Source: Temnopleurus reevesii (lineage: Eukaryota > Echinodermata > Echinoidea > Temnopleuroida > Temnopleuridae). From it: a stretch of 64,000 nt of DNA. Positions 46,681 to 57,072 of this stretch are shown in pieces (within the stretch, counting starts at the first letter, position 1; every line of letters starts with the position of its first letter). The DNA lies in assembly GCA_036244855.1 (NCBI GenBank), contig BQKZ01001325.1:27701-91700 (forward strand), read 5' to 3'. The notes under the pieces are model-generated. The model was given only the letters and a program-made list of their open reading frames with translations. It did no database searches and had not been told where the DNA came from. The position numbers and the translations under genes are program-made.

Positions 46681-47712
46681 TATATATGGATCAATTTTGA
46701 CGCCGTTTGCAGATCCACTAACGGCCTCAAAATGTTCTACTATATTAACGACTTCTTTGACGCCGTTTGCGATTCCACAAACGGCGTCAAAATGTACGTC
46801 TACATATGACACATTTTGACGCCGTTTACCAATCCACTAACGGCCTTAAAATGTTCTACTATATTACCGACTTCTTTGACGCCGTTTGCGATTCCATTAA
46901 CGGCGTCAAAATGTACGTCTACATGTGACACATTTTGACGCCGTTTGCCAATCCACTAACGGCCTCAAAATGTTCTACTATAATACCGACTTCTTTGACG
47001 CCGTTTGTGAATCCACGAACGGCCTCAAAATTGTGAGTTTCATAAAGTTGCGGGGTTTTTTTTACGCCGTTTGCCAAATCCACGAACGGCCTCAAAATGG
47101 TAAGTATATTAACATGCGGTTCTTTGACGCCGTTTGCGAATCCACGAACGGCCTCAAAATGGTCAGTATAATAAAAGTGCGTCTTCTTGGACGCCGTTTG
47201 CGAATCCACGAACGGCCTCAAAATGGTCAGTTTAATAAAATTACGTTTTCTTTAATTGACGCCGTTTGCCAAATCCACGAACGGCCTCAAAATGTCCAGG
47301 ATAATAAACTTAGGTTCTTTGACGCCGTTTGCAAATCCACAAACGGCCTCAAAATAGTCGGTTTAATGAAATTGCGGTTTCTTTGACGCTGGTTGCCAAA
47401 TCCACGAACGGCCTCAAAATGTCCAGCATATAAAATTGCGGTTCTTTGAAGCCGTTTGCGAATCCACGAACGGCCTCAAAATGGTCAGTTTAATAAAATT
47501 GCGTTTTCTTTAACGCCGTTTGCCAAATCCACAAACGGCCTCAAAATGTCCAGTATATTAAATTAATTGCGTTTTCTTTAACGCCGTTTGCCAAATCCAC
47601 GAACGGCCTCAAATTATGTTCTACATATAATTGCGATTCTTTAACGCAGTTTGCGAATCCATGAAATAGTGAATTCTTTGACGCCGTTTGCAAATCCACT
47701 AACGGCCTGAAA
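46681..47712. repeat. Array of ~17 regularly spaced hairpins (GACGCCGTT ... AACGGCCTC)
   Basis: Units recur every ~60-66 bp. A conserved 36-bp core, TTTGACGCCGTTTGC then GAATCCACGAAC then GGCCTCAAAAT, folds back on itself (TTTGAcGCCGTT against AACGGCcTCAAA). In the second unit the arms TTTGACGCCGTTTG and CAAACGGCGTCAAA are a perfect 14-bp inverted repeat with an 8-nt loop. Spacers of ~25-30 bp are related but more variable. Long ORFs on both strands simply follow the repeat. It lies in intron 1, ~1.2-2.2 kb downstream of E1a. Confidence 0.92.
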
Positions 47713-47723
47713 ACGATAAACTG

Positions 47724-47882
47724 CGGAGCTTTAGCTAACAGTACGGTAGGGCGGATCAGGACGTTATTTCTCAAGCGCGGGATAATCTAGCGGCCCGCTA
47801 AGGTTGAGAACGCCCGCTAGATTGTCCCGCGCTTGAGAAATAACGCCCTGATTGCCCTGCCGTACTGTTAGCTAAAGCTCCG
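47724..47882. repeat. Long palindrome, ~71-bp arms, ~17-bp loop
   Basis: Left arm CGGAGCTTTAGCTAACAGTA through CTCAAGCGCGGGATAATC. The right arm is its reverse complement with about five differences, ending GCTAAAGCTCCG. It directly follows the hairpin array and may be one terminus of the same foldback element. Confidence 0.9.
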
Positions 47883-48907
47883 TATTGTGTTTTCTTCGAC
47901 GGCGATTAATTGCAAATGGTCGGGAATGAAACTAGTAAATGTTATTGACGCCATTTGCGACTTTGATATTAAAGGAAAATTGGATGAACAAACTGTGAAA
48001 AGAATAAGCAAAATCGGACAATTCGTTCAAAAGGTTTGAATTAAAGCCCATGTATAGTTTTGGTAAAGATTAAAGAAATGTGAATTTTGGGGATATATAC
48101 CATGACATATAGTTTGTATACACATTTCAAGATNATAAGCTATTAGCTTTACGTCTCTACATTCAAGTAAATTCAAGTAAATTCAATGATTTGACACTTT
48201 TTTCATAAATTTATAGAGTTTGTGGAGAAAAAAAAAATCAGCCTCACTTAACAATCACACTCTCTGTAAAATTTTACGCGAAGGCACATCTTTAGGGCTC
48301 AACAAAATATCGAATTTCGGTTGGTCTTAAATCGTGCACCATATGATCTTTAGAAAACATGTTTCTTTCTTTCACAACTGCAGTGTTCAAAATTGATTTA
48401 CAACCTCTACAAAGAGTATCACTTCCAAGTTCCTCATCATGACCCAAAACAAATCAAACAAGTTTAAAGCAATTCTCGTAGTGTAAGAGAGGTGAGGGGG
48501 TAGCGAAGCCATTCAAACGGTTCAATTCTTGTTGTTGCTGCTTTATTTTTGTTATAGAATAAAACACTTGATGTATTCATACCTTAAATCTACATTTATG
48601 AATAATGCTCAATACATCTACATTTCACTACTACTTAGGATGACCCAGTTCCTCCCATTTCTTTAAATTTCATAGGGTTACGCCGTATCTTGTGGAATAA
48701 AGCTTTAGCAAACTAATATTTGTTGGTCTGTTATCTCTAGATCTCATTCCGAGTAAACTGTCAAATAAAACAAAAGAAAATGTTAACTGATATTAATTGG
48801 TCAATTCCTCCTGAAAAGAGGAACTAAAGTAAATTAAAAAGTCAGCAATTTCAGTTTGCATATGTTGCCCGTATTCATTATGAATTTTAGTTTACTGGAA
48901 AACTTAC
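47883..48907. other. Intron 1 next to E1a
   Basis: AT-rich. It has a TTAAAGG-type MITE fragment at ~47969-48045 and a single n at 48134. Nothing else recognised. Confidence 0.5.
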
Positions 48908-49178
48908 AAACTTTGGCGACTGCTGCAACCAGTATCCAAATTCCAATGGCCAAAGGGACGGCAACCTCTCCAAAATTAACCGTGAGAATCTCATAACTTT
49001 CTGGCTCAGAGTGAATCGCTGTTCCATTTTCATCGTACGCTTCTTCTTTATGGGCAACGAACTCCTCACACCCACTCTCGATGATGTCTCCCCCGGGTCC
49101 TACCGGGGACACCGTCGGCAAGAGAACGATGGAGAGCAGCAGGGTCACCACTCTCCCTTTTCGCAAAAAGTTCCACAT
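48908..49178 (-). CDS. SLC9A (NHE): Na+/H+ exchanger first exon E1a
   Basis: 90 codons plus one base, donor T|GTAAGT, phase-compatible with E2. It starts MWNFLRKGRV. Basic residues 6-9 followed by a hydrophobic stretch (11-26) look like a signal peptide. An acidic extracellular segment follows (NGT at 51-53 is a possible glycosylation site), then VNFGEVAVPLAIGIWILVAAVAKV, the first retained membrane helix of the exchanger. The start is the only Met that gives a signal peptide. Compared with E1b, only the helix and its VNFxEV lead-in are alignable. Confidence 0.88.
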
Positions 49179-49440
49179 CGTTTTCGAATTTTCGAATTAA
49201 AAGCTGTCTAATAAAAGCTGTGAAAAGTGCCCTAGCCTCTTCTTGCGTAGGTTAGAAAGCTCAAAACAAGTTTAGAACTTCAAAAATCGAATGCCCTCGC
49301 AGCATCTCCGCATTTCTGCAACCCGGAACTAAGCACCACAAATCATAAAGTTGTCAAGTTTCGGTGCGGGTAACATCCGGTGCGCGCCGCCTGCATGCAT
49401 TGCTGATCGACCGTACCGACACCCGACACCTGCCCCATGT
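49179..49440 (-). promoter_or_regulatory. Likely 5' UTR and promoter region of E1a
   Basis: Sequence upstream of the E1a start becomes CpG-rich between ~49360 and 49430 (GGTGCGGGTAACATCC, GGTGCGCGCCGCC), unlike the flanks. No canonical TATA box is seen. Placement is by position and composition only. Confidence 0.4.
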
Positions 49441-52400
49441 TTGTGTACACGCCTTCCTACAGCTTTATTTGCGTTTGGGATTTCCTCATTCTATATATTT
49501 CTGACCTTTCTGACCGATTGGTCATAAAAAGATGTAATGAAACCCTATGTCCAGTCATGTTGATATGTGTAAGAACCGTAGTAGGGACCCTGGGGGTAAT
49601 ATTAATATTCTTGCCCTGGGAATCTATTACCCAGAAGAGGTCAATAACCTTTCGGATTTTGTGTTACCCCCCTCCGATTATGGGCGGCCAAAAGGGCCAA
49701 TATTCAAAAGAGAGAAAATTAAATAACAACGTGAGAAATAATAGTAACCAAAGGAAAAATATATATATAACGCAGAAATGTGAAAGAAGCGCAAAAGAAA
49801 ATGTACTACAAAAATGAACCAAAAGTGTGGAAACAAAAACATTGATAAATATCTAGCTGTGTAAAACGAAATTAAAACCAAGATGAATAATCTATATCTT
49901 CTGCAGAAATAAGAACAAACACCAAAAAAGAAAAACAATGTCAGAAAATACAAATATATTGAAAACATAAATAAGTATTGAAATAATATANGTGGCATTT
50001 GAGTGACTTTCCACTCCGTTCTTGATCTCCGTTATTCGAGTGATACCTACCAAAATGCCAAAAGAGTGCAAATTAAAGATTCACTCGAATATCACTCTGT
50101 TCACAAAATTCACTCCCTTTCCCATCCAACTACTTTTTGAGAGAGAACGCGCAATAACTTTATTTTAAAACATTATAAAAAAATTGACATTGGTACACCA
50201 TAACTTGAAAGTAAAAATAATTTCATTTAAATAAATAAATATATGACCTTATAATGTAATTGTCGTGAGAGATTGTTAATTCCGTTACCGAAACGTTTGT
50301 TTTGAAAAAAAAAATGGTTACAGAAATTCTGCCATATTGGGCATTGTCACTTGATTTTTAGAATAAAGTTGAATAACCAAATAACGAAATCTGAGGTTAT
50401 ATTTTGATAGAAGGCTTCTATACATTTTCAGACAAAATTTCTTTGAAATGAGAGTTTCAAAAACACCACCATTATCTGATGGTAATTCCATGACCAAAAA
50501 AGCTTAATTTACAATTTTTTGTCTTGTCTTTCCGTTTACGCCCATAATATTATTACGGCATTTCGGGTGTAGATCGCGACCTGACTAATTTCTATTCAAT
50601 CAGTTTATTGTAATTAATTAAGTAGTTGTATTCATTGTATCAATTTACTTCAAATCATTGCATATCCGTTTGTACAAATTAATATACCATTAAAGTATAT
50701 ATTAAGTACTTAATGCCCAACATCAAAGTAACTCAAGTACAGGTAGATCGTATATTACCTTCATGAACTCTAATGCAATAAATATCTACAGAGCAGAAAA
50801 AGAAATAACAGAATGGAGAATATAGATCTGCTTTAAAAAGCAAGAAAACTTTCTTTCTGCTCATGTTAAAAAAAAAAAATAATTATTTTTTGGGTAGACT
50901 CTTCTTTTAATGTTAGCCCTAATTTTACAAATCCTGCTATAAATACATTATTGGGTGGTTATATCACAACATTTACAGTGACATAGAAAAGTGAAAAGTA
51001 TAGTTTTCTAAAAAATCTCGTGAGTTGTAATTCCGTTACCAGATACGTAATTCCATTATACTAATGACTTGCCTTTTGGAATAGACCTGCTGCAGCCTAC
51101 CTGCGGTGTCATATACTTTTATGTGTTGTGTCCAGGACAAAATTGCATATTATTTACACAACTTACAAAATCTAAAATTGACCTTTCTAGTAATTACGTT
51201 ACCTATATGGTTAATCCGAAGATCCCCGAATTCAAGCGGAGGGTCAACAAGAGAGAGGTTAGAAATACTGAGATTTAATGAATATAAACTCCTCAAATTT
51301 TTTTTGAAATCTAAGTTTACGGACACAATGTCATCTAGCAAAAATATGGGAAATTTATTTCCATATCGGGTAATATCATTGAAAAGAGTGAGAATGACAT
51401 CTCATTTATATACAGATGTTATTTAATGGCTAAGCAATTTCCTATGAAAATAACAAAGGTATGAGAGTATAAAAACTGCAAAATGTGCAATTGACTTACT
51501 GTAGTGTCACCATTAAAATGTGATTTTAAATGGATAAGATTGATGCAAGAGCAGGAATAAATGATTAATTAAAGAGTGAAATAATGAATAAATGAGCTTT
51601 TTTTCAGCCTGTGGTTTTTTTTTAGATTGTTACCAGTCATTGTAACAAACATCTTTACAAGTTGATTAGCATTGATTATTCGTTATTTTATTCATCAATC
51701 TATCCATTCACAGACCTGTATCCATTTAAATCCATAGTTTAACAACGTACTATATTTATAGATCAATTACTGATTTGCAGCTTTTGCGCCCATACTTTCC
51801 TCTACTTCAAAGGGAATTACTCAGCTGTGTAATAACCTCTGGAAACAAATGAGGTGTCATTCTTTAGATAATAAAACACTCTTTTCGATTCACTTATGCA
51901 TGTTTCATGCCAATTTACTTGGTATTCCTTTAAAACCAACAACAATAGAACTAATCATAATACTTGAAATCCAGTTTGTATATTGAATAAACTCAATTTT
52001 TCGCCGTGGTTTTATTTTCGCTCCCGAATTACCTTATCATCAGTGACCATGAGTTTGCTCAAAATGTTAACTAGAATGCTTAAAGACTTGTAATGTGTAC
52101 AATAATCATGAAAACAGCAACTCGCTAAAGTCTGAAAATCAGTGAATTCGCTGAACGTACGCTTAATATTGGCTTCTACCGTACATCACTTGTTACTATG
52201 TCGGGCATGCCTCGGACAATCGTTTGTCAAGAACAATATTTGTGTATAGAGACGCATAAAACTTATATTTATTAGTAAACACAGAGGCAGGAGGCAAAAT
52301 GGAAGGCACTTTTTTGCCCCTCACCCCCCTCACCCCAAGGAAAAAAGCAATATCTTAATTTTGCACATTCTGAGATATTGACCATTCTATGTGGGGAAGA

Positions 52401-52485
52401 CCCTTTCCTGCCCCCCAAAAGTCGAAGGCTGAATACTGCGATTTTCCTTTGCGGATTGGGGAGGGGGNNNNNNNNNTTTAATTTT

Positions 52486-52516
<31 letters not shown>

Positions 52517-53099
52517 GGAAGGGGGGGGGGGGCAGGGTGGAATTTAGTACATACACGGAGCTCTCGGAGTGGCCATTTCAAATTGAAATAAAAATGTAAT
52601 TAAACCCACTATGAAGGCTGGAAAATGTGTATAATTTTCCTTTTTTCTGCCTTATGAGATTTATGATATTTATCCATTTTTGTTTTGTATCTAACCCCAT
52701 AGTTTTTGTTTTGCTATATACAGGCACATGTCAACCCCATTAATGGGAAGTGAGGCCCGTTTTTCTCTTTTTTGTATTGTTTTTTGTTTGTTTGTATATT
52801 GTATAGATACATATTATATTTCAACCCCACCCCATACACCCGTAAAGTGCATATTTATTGTCAGCCTGTGGCTGTTGAAATGTCCAATGACTTATTGCTC
52901 CTCTCAAAATCCCGCTCCCCTCCTCTGTGAAATCTTAAAAATCAATGACCCCCCCCCCCCCCCCCCAACAAAGTCTAGAAGAAGAAGCAATAGCGCCAGC
53001 TGCACTATTTCGATGTATAGGCCTGAGACCACCACAACAGATTCTGTCTTCTGTTACAGTGGAATTACAAGAAAAGTGCAATTATTACTGTGATATACC
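49441..53099. other. Intergenic region between the exchanger and GGCT-A
   Basis: AT-rich, with a single n at 49991, a run of nine n at 52468..52476 within a very G-rich stretch (~52494-52535), a poly-C run at ~52950-52967 and a MITE fragment of the AATAGGCGGG family at ~52165-52276. No further gene recognised. Confidence 0.55.
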
Positions 53100-53225
53100 A
53101 TGGCAGCACCTCAAAATAGCCACGACGGGACATTTCTATATTTTGGATATGGCAGTAATCTGTTGAAAGAGAGGATCCACTTGAAAAACCCGTCTGCTGT
53201 GTTAGTTGATGTCGCAGAATTGAAG
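53100..53225 (+). CDS. GGCT: GGCT-A exon 1 (gamma-glutamylcyclotransferase)
   Basis: 42 codons, donor GTAAAT, phase 0. The ATG has A at -3 and G at +4 (ATACCATGG), a strong start context. It reads MAAPQNSHDGTFLYFGYGSN, then LLKERIHLKNPSAV (same order as FLYFAYGSNLLTERIHLRNPSA in human GGCT). The YGSN loop (residues 17-20) binds the substrate's gamma-glutamyl group. The enzyme is cytosolic and converts gamma-glutamyl amino acids to 5-oxoproline plus the free amino acid. The complete predicted protein is 176 residues, against 188 in human. Confidence 0.93.
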
Positions 53226-53735
53226 GTAAATTGATACTGATACTTTTAGCGGAACTTGGCTGAGCGTTTCCCCCACAGCTTCCCGAGGATTGATGGGTAC
53301 GGGACCCTACCGGTGTCTGTACCAGTGCCATGGCAATTGTTTTGGTTTGCAAATTGCAATTATACTTATCAGTTGAAATATGATAAAGAGATTGTGGAAC
53401 ATTTTGATAAATTAAGTGGAGGAGCTTTGTACCGGTATATGATTTTATCACTTACCACATTGTTCATAATAATTTTGTGCATGGATGATAGATTTAAATT
53501 CGTGTTATTTTATTAATATTTATTTTTAAAAAATTGCATTTGTGCTGTAACTGATGNCTACGGCACATTCCCCTTCTCTCTCTTTTTTTTTGTGCCTCCA
53601 TTTGTAAAATCAATGGTACTGTACATCCTGACTGATTAGCTGATGGATCCTGTCAAGTACCAAAAATTCTAAGTTCACCCTAAACTGTTCTTTCAAATTA
53701 AATAAGATTTCCCTATTCCATTCTCCAAAGTAGCC

Positions 53736-54268
53736 TTAAAGGTAGAAAACTACATTTGCACACATTACGGTTATGCTTACAACTTGTTGTGTACCTCAGA
53801 TATGCCAAAATAATAACCTCTGTGAAGTATTTTGGTCGAATATAGTCCAGAATATTTAATTCAAATAAAAATCTATTACATCATAATTCATCTTGACACC
53901 AACGGTATCGCGATACGTCTCCTAGCGTATTACGGTACCACACACACACAAAACATGGTAAGAGCACATACAGTGTGCACTTCAATACACTGCCACACCA
54001 TGCGGAATACGCACTGAGAGAGACTCTTGCGCTATTGGTCAACGAGGGGTTAACGGCTGTTTTGAATTTTGAACGCATCGGTCCATTACATGTAGTTCGA
54101 GGCCCGAATAGAAGAATTATTGTTGGAATAACTATAAATAAGCCTATCATGACCAATCTTTGTGCTTAATTGATTGGTGATAAGTTCTAACATTTAGTAC
54201 TTTTCAACATAACACAACAATCTTGGAAAGTCAAATTTTAGGCTGCCAAAGAAGTATTCTACCTTTAA
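53736..54268. mobile_element. MITE, TIR TTAAAGGTAGAA, 533 bp (copy 2, inverted)
   Basis: Reverse-complement counterpart of 10494..11021 with high similarity throughout and the same 12-bp ends. Its CA/GT run is shorter. ORFs inside (e.g. 54156..53881) do not match a known protein. Confidence 0.88.
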
Positions 54269-54349
54269 AAAACACTTGGGTTTTTAGTAATCAAATAGGC
54301 GGGTTTACTTATATATTCAAATTTATGTGCTTTCCTTGCCACTAAACGT

Positions 54350-55039
54350 TAGCTACGGATAGCTCTCTGGAATAGTTTTTGACATTTTTTGACATTGTCA
54401 CTACTCCAGAGAGCTATGGAGTTGATACCGCCTCACCTGTGTAGCAGAGATAAATGTGATTTGAAAAGCTCCCTAAATGATGCTTTTCTAATCACCAATC
54501 CCAATGTCACACGGCTTGAAACTTCTGTTAGGTTCTAGCCCATCATTTAAAGTATATATGAAAAGGAATGGTTCTCACCAGTGCTGAAAAAGCTGTATTT
54601 TGAGCGAGACCGTGTGCGCGGGGCGCACCACCTCGCTCAGTATGCACGGTCTCTAATTCTCCGACTTACGGAAGCTGGATGACGATTGCGAAGTGGCCAC
54701 AGAACTCCCAATTTTACCCTTTGACCCGAACTGGATGTTTACGACGGGAGTCATCAATCTTCATTGTGATTATAATTCAGCTCTGTACAACCTGTCTGCT
54801 ACGGAAGTAGAGAGGAAGATAAAATCCAACTTTTTCAGCACTGATGAGTACCATTCCTTTTCATTTCTACACTAATGATGGGCTAGAACCTAACGGAAGT
54901 TTCAAGCCGTATGACATAGGGATTTGTGATTAGAAAAGCATCATTTAGGGAGCTTTTCAAATCACATTTCCCTCTGTTACACAGGCGAGGCGGTATCAAC
55001 TCCATAGCTTTCTCGAGAAGTGACATCTATCTGTAGCTA
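54350..55039. mobile_element. 690-bp foldback element nested in another MITE
   Basis: Ends TAGCTACGGATAG and CTATCTGTAGCTA. Inverted arms of ~145 bp run 54407..54547 and 54873..55019 (e.g. GGTTCTAGCCCATCATT against AATGATGGGCTAGAACC). A further inner pair is CAGTGCTGAAAAAGCT against CTTTTTCAGCACTG. The centre (~54600-54825) is not palindromic and is GC-richer than the surroundings. Confidence 0.88.
54660..54875 (+). other. Open frame of ~70 codons in the centre of the foldback element
   Basis: Open from a stop at ~54653 to a stop at 54873, reading through DLRKLDDDCEVATELPILPF and later LHCDYNSALYNLSATEVERK. Amino-acid composition is balanced, unlike the low-complexity ORFs elsewhere. I do not recognise the family. 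It may be a captured piece of host or transposon coding sequence. No start or splice site is supported. Confidence 0.3.
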
Positions 55040-55244
55040 GAACATAGAATTACATGGTATTCCTTGAACCATTTGATATCAATAAGACTACAATACTTTG
55101 AATCCAGTTTGCATACATTACTTGTTGCTATGTTGCTTCGGGCAAGCTTTAGGGTTGTCAAGAACAACCTTTGTGTTAATGGTATGCATAAAACTTGCAT
55201 CTGTTAGGAAACCCGCCTATTAGACAATAATATTTATCAACTAT

Positions 55245-55472
55245 CGTACTACTTCTTCTTCTTCTTCTGAGTCTTCTTCCTACTCCTCCTTCTCCTTCTC
55301 CTTCTTCTTCTCCTCTTTTTCTTCTTCTTCTCTTTTTTTTCTTCTTCTTCTTCTCTTTTTTTTTCTTCTTCTTTTTTTTCTTTTCTTCTTCTTCTTCTTC
55401 TTCTTTTTCTTTTTCTTCCTCTTTTTCTTCTTCTTCTCTTCTTCTCCTCCTTCTCCTCCTTCTGTTGTTGTT
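55245..55472. repeat. Pyrimidine microsatellite (CTT/TTC)n with (GTT)n end
   Basis: About 220 bp almost purely C/T on the plus strand, ending in (TGT)5. The minus-strand Lys/Arg/Glu-rich ORFs (55641..55249) are artefacts of this repeat. Confidence 0.9.
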
Positions 55473-55498
55473 GTTGTACAGTCTCCCTCACAGTCATA

Positions 55499-55703
55499 TA
55501 CTGTATAAGCCAATATTTTGGCATATACAGATATTTTCGCGATCTCTGACCAGTTTGACACATTGGCTTGTTGTTATTTTCATGTTTTTGACAGTGTTTG
55601 TACACTAATGAATGCGCATCATATAGAGAGGAAATTTTCACGAGGCCATAACCGCGAAATTAGCGAAAAATAAAACACCGCGAAAATTTCAGCTTATACA
55701 GTA
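55499..55703. mobile_element. MITE, TIR TACTGTATAAGC / GCTTATACAGTA (copy 2)
   Basis: 205 bp, with the same ends and interior as 10202..10363 (GGCCATAACCGCGAAAT). It has an extra ~40-bp segment in the middle. Confidence 0.85.
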
Positions 55704-56414
55704 CATGTTGTCAGGCACAGTGCAATCAATGTTTTGTGCTTAACAATGTGCTTAATAAAATTGATCTTTTGTAAAGTAGGAAAAGTACATTATTATTATC
55801 ATCATTATTTTTTTTTGGGGGGGGGGGCTGAAAGTGAATCGTTTTTTTGGGGGGGGGGGGGGGGGGGTTTGGGTGTACAATACAATGGTTTAGATTTATA
55901 GCCCTGGTGGGCCAAATTCATAACCACTCTCCAATTCACCATGCGCCCTACTTCTTTTAGCCTTCCATTGACCTCTTCAACACAATGTCTGACTTCTTTT
56001 ATTTGCTCACAATAACGGCTTATAGAAAGCTTTCTGGGTGCAGCCCATTCAAGATTCGAATTCCAGAAATGAAGGATTTCAATACATACCTGTTTGAACG
56101 TTATAATCCCTCATATTTATTTGTTTGTGATTTCAGCCTCATGGGGAAAATACAAGAGAACAGATCTGTATTTTTACGTTATTTTAAAGTCAGTCATGTA
56201 TGTAAAGCATTGGTTACTAAGTACTCAGTTCTATTCTGGCAGAAGGAAGCAACTCTAAATTTTATAAAGAGTGATATTTTACTTCATTTGAACTACTCTA
56301 CTTCAAAAAAAGTCAGGGATCATAGAGACCACTTTTTACATGCAGTTGTTTGATTTCACTTTGGGCTCCTTTTCAGGATGCGTAGTGGTACAAGAGATAT
56401 ATGTAACATCTCAT

Positions 56415-56600
56415 TATGAGCAGAAGGAACAAAGACCTGGGACAAAGAAAACGACCCCCATTCAAACATCAACAATGGCTAGATGCACACAAAATAAATT
56501 TCTCTCCTTCTCATCTTGTGGAAAAATAGTTGAACAAGAGAAGCACCTGAGATTTTCTATTGTAATTATGAAGCTATTGTAAATGCTTGTTAGATAATGT
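56415..56600. mobile_element. GCAGAAGGAACAAAG-type element (degraded right end)
   Basis: Left end GCAGAAGGAACAAAGACCTG GGACAAAG (split here), interior TTCAAACATCAACAATG and ATGAAGCTATTGTAAATGC as in 59219..59416. Preceded by GGATGCGTAGTGG, also found near 1849, so the two sites share a longer repeat. Confidence 0.55.
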
Positions 56601-56926
56601 GCAATGCAATTGCATTTTGGGGGGTATTTCTCGAAATGTAAAACTTTTTCTGAAGTTTATATTTGATAGTAGTCCCTGACTTTTTAATTGTGTATGTAGC
56701 ATTTGCTTTTCATGATGGTTAAGATAGCAAAAAAAATCAAGGCTATACAACACCTACATGTACCATTAAAAAAAGAACATGTATCAAAATGAAGCAAGAT
56801 GAAGATGAGAGTGTGATAGAAAAATATTTTTTTGATTTACTCCAAAACTTGTTTGTCTCTTTGGCCCCGTTGGTAAAAAAAAAACGGTAGAAATGAATTT
56901 AAAAATTTCTTCTATGTTTCTTTCAG

Positions 56927-57072
56927 AATTACAAATTATGTTTTGGAAAGCAGAGCGAATGGAGTAGTGCACGCTGGCATGGAGGTGTGGCGTCAGTGGA
57001 GGAAAGTGACAATGACTCCGTCTGGGGTATTGTCTGGAGATTGGATGAAAAGGATCTTGCGAGTCTCGATTT
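56927..57072 (+). CDS. GGCT: GGCT-A exon 2
   Basis: A 146-nt exon: acceptor TTTCAG, donor GTGAGT. Phase 0 at the start, two bases over at the end. It reads NYKLCFGKQSEWSSARWHGG, then a short acidic loop, then DSVWGIVWRLDEKDLASLD (residues 43-90). WHGGxA and VWGxVWxL.xxxLxSLD are diagnostic of GGCT. The acidic loop before VWG is longer in GGCT-A than in GGCT-B. Confidence 0.94.

Larger units (their letters stand above)
54294..55221. mobile_element. MITE of the AATAGGCGGGTTTAC family, split by an insertion
   Basis: Left part 54294..54349 and right part 55040..55221 together match the intact copy at 15238..15463 in reverse orientation: ends AATAGGCGGGTTTACT and ACCCGCCTATT, with CTTGCCAC before the break and CATGGTATTCCTTGAACC after it. 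The break holds the 690-bp element listed next. Confidence 0.85.
53226..56926. other. GGCT-A intron 1
   Basis: 3.7 kb carrying a single n (53557), the 533-bp MITE (53736..54268), a nested MITE pair (54294..55221), a pyrimidine microsatellite (55245..55472), another MITE (55499..55703), G runs (~55816, ~55849) and a GCAGAAGG-type element (~56415-56600). No other exon recognised. Confidence 0.7.

Noticed and set aside
46919..47386. Repetitive ORFs on both strands (153 and 100 codons) across the hairpin array
   Set aside because: Both strands are open because the repeat unit lacks stops. The peptides only mirror the DNA repeat and there are no splice or start signals.
46681..47712. CRISPR-like geometry: 36-bp conserved palindromic repeat with ~25-30-bp spacers
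   Set aside because: Spacers are related to each other, repeat length varies, there are no cas genes, and the genome is animal. It is a hairpin satellite or foldback element.
55249..55641. Lys/Arg/Glu-rich minus-strand ORF of 130 codons
   Set aside because: It is the translation of the CTT/TTC microsatellite.
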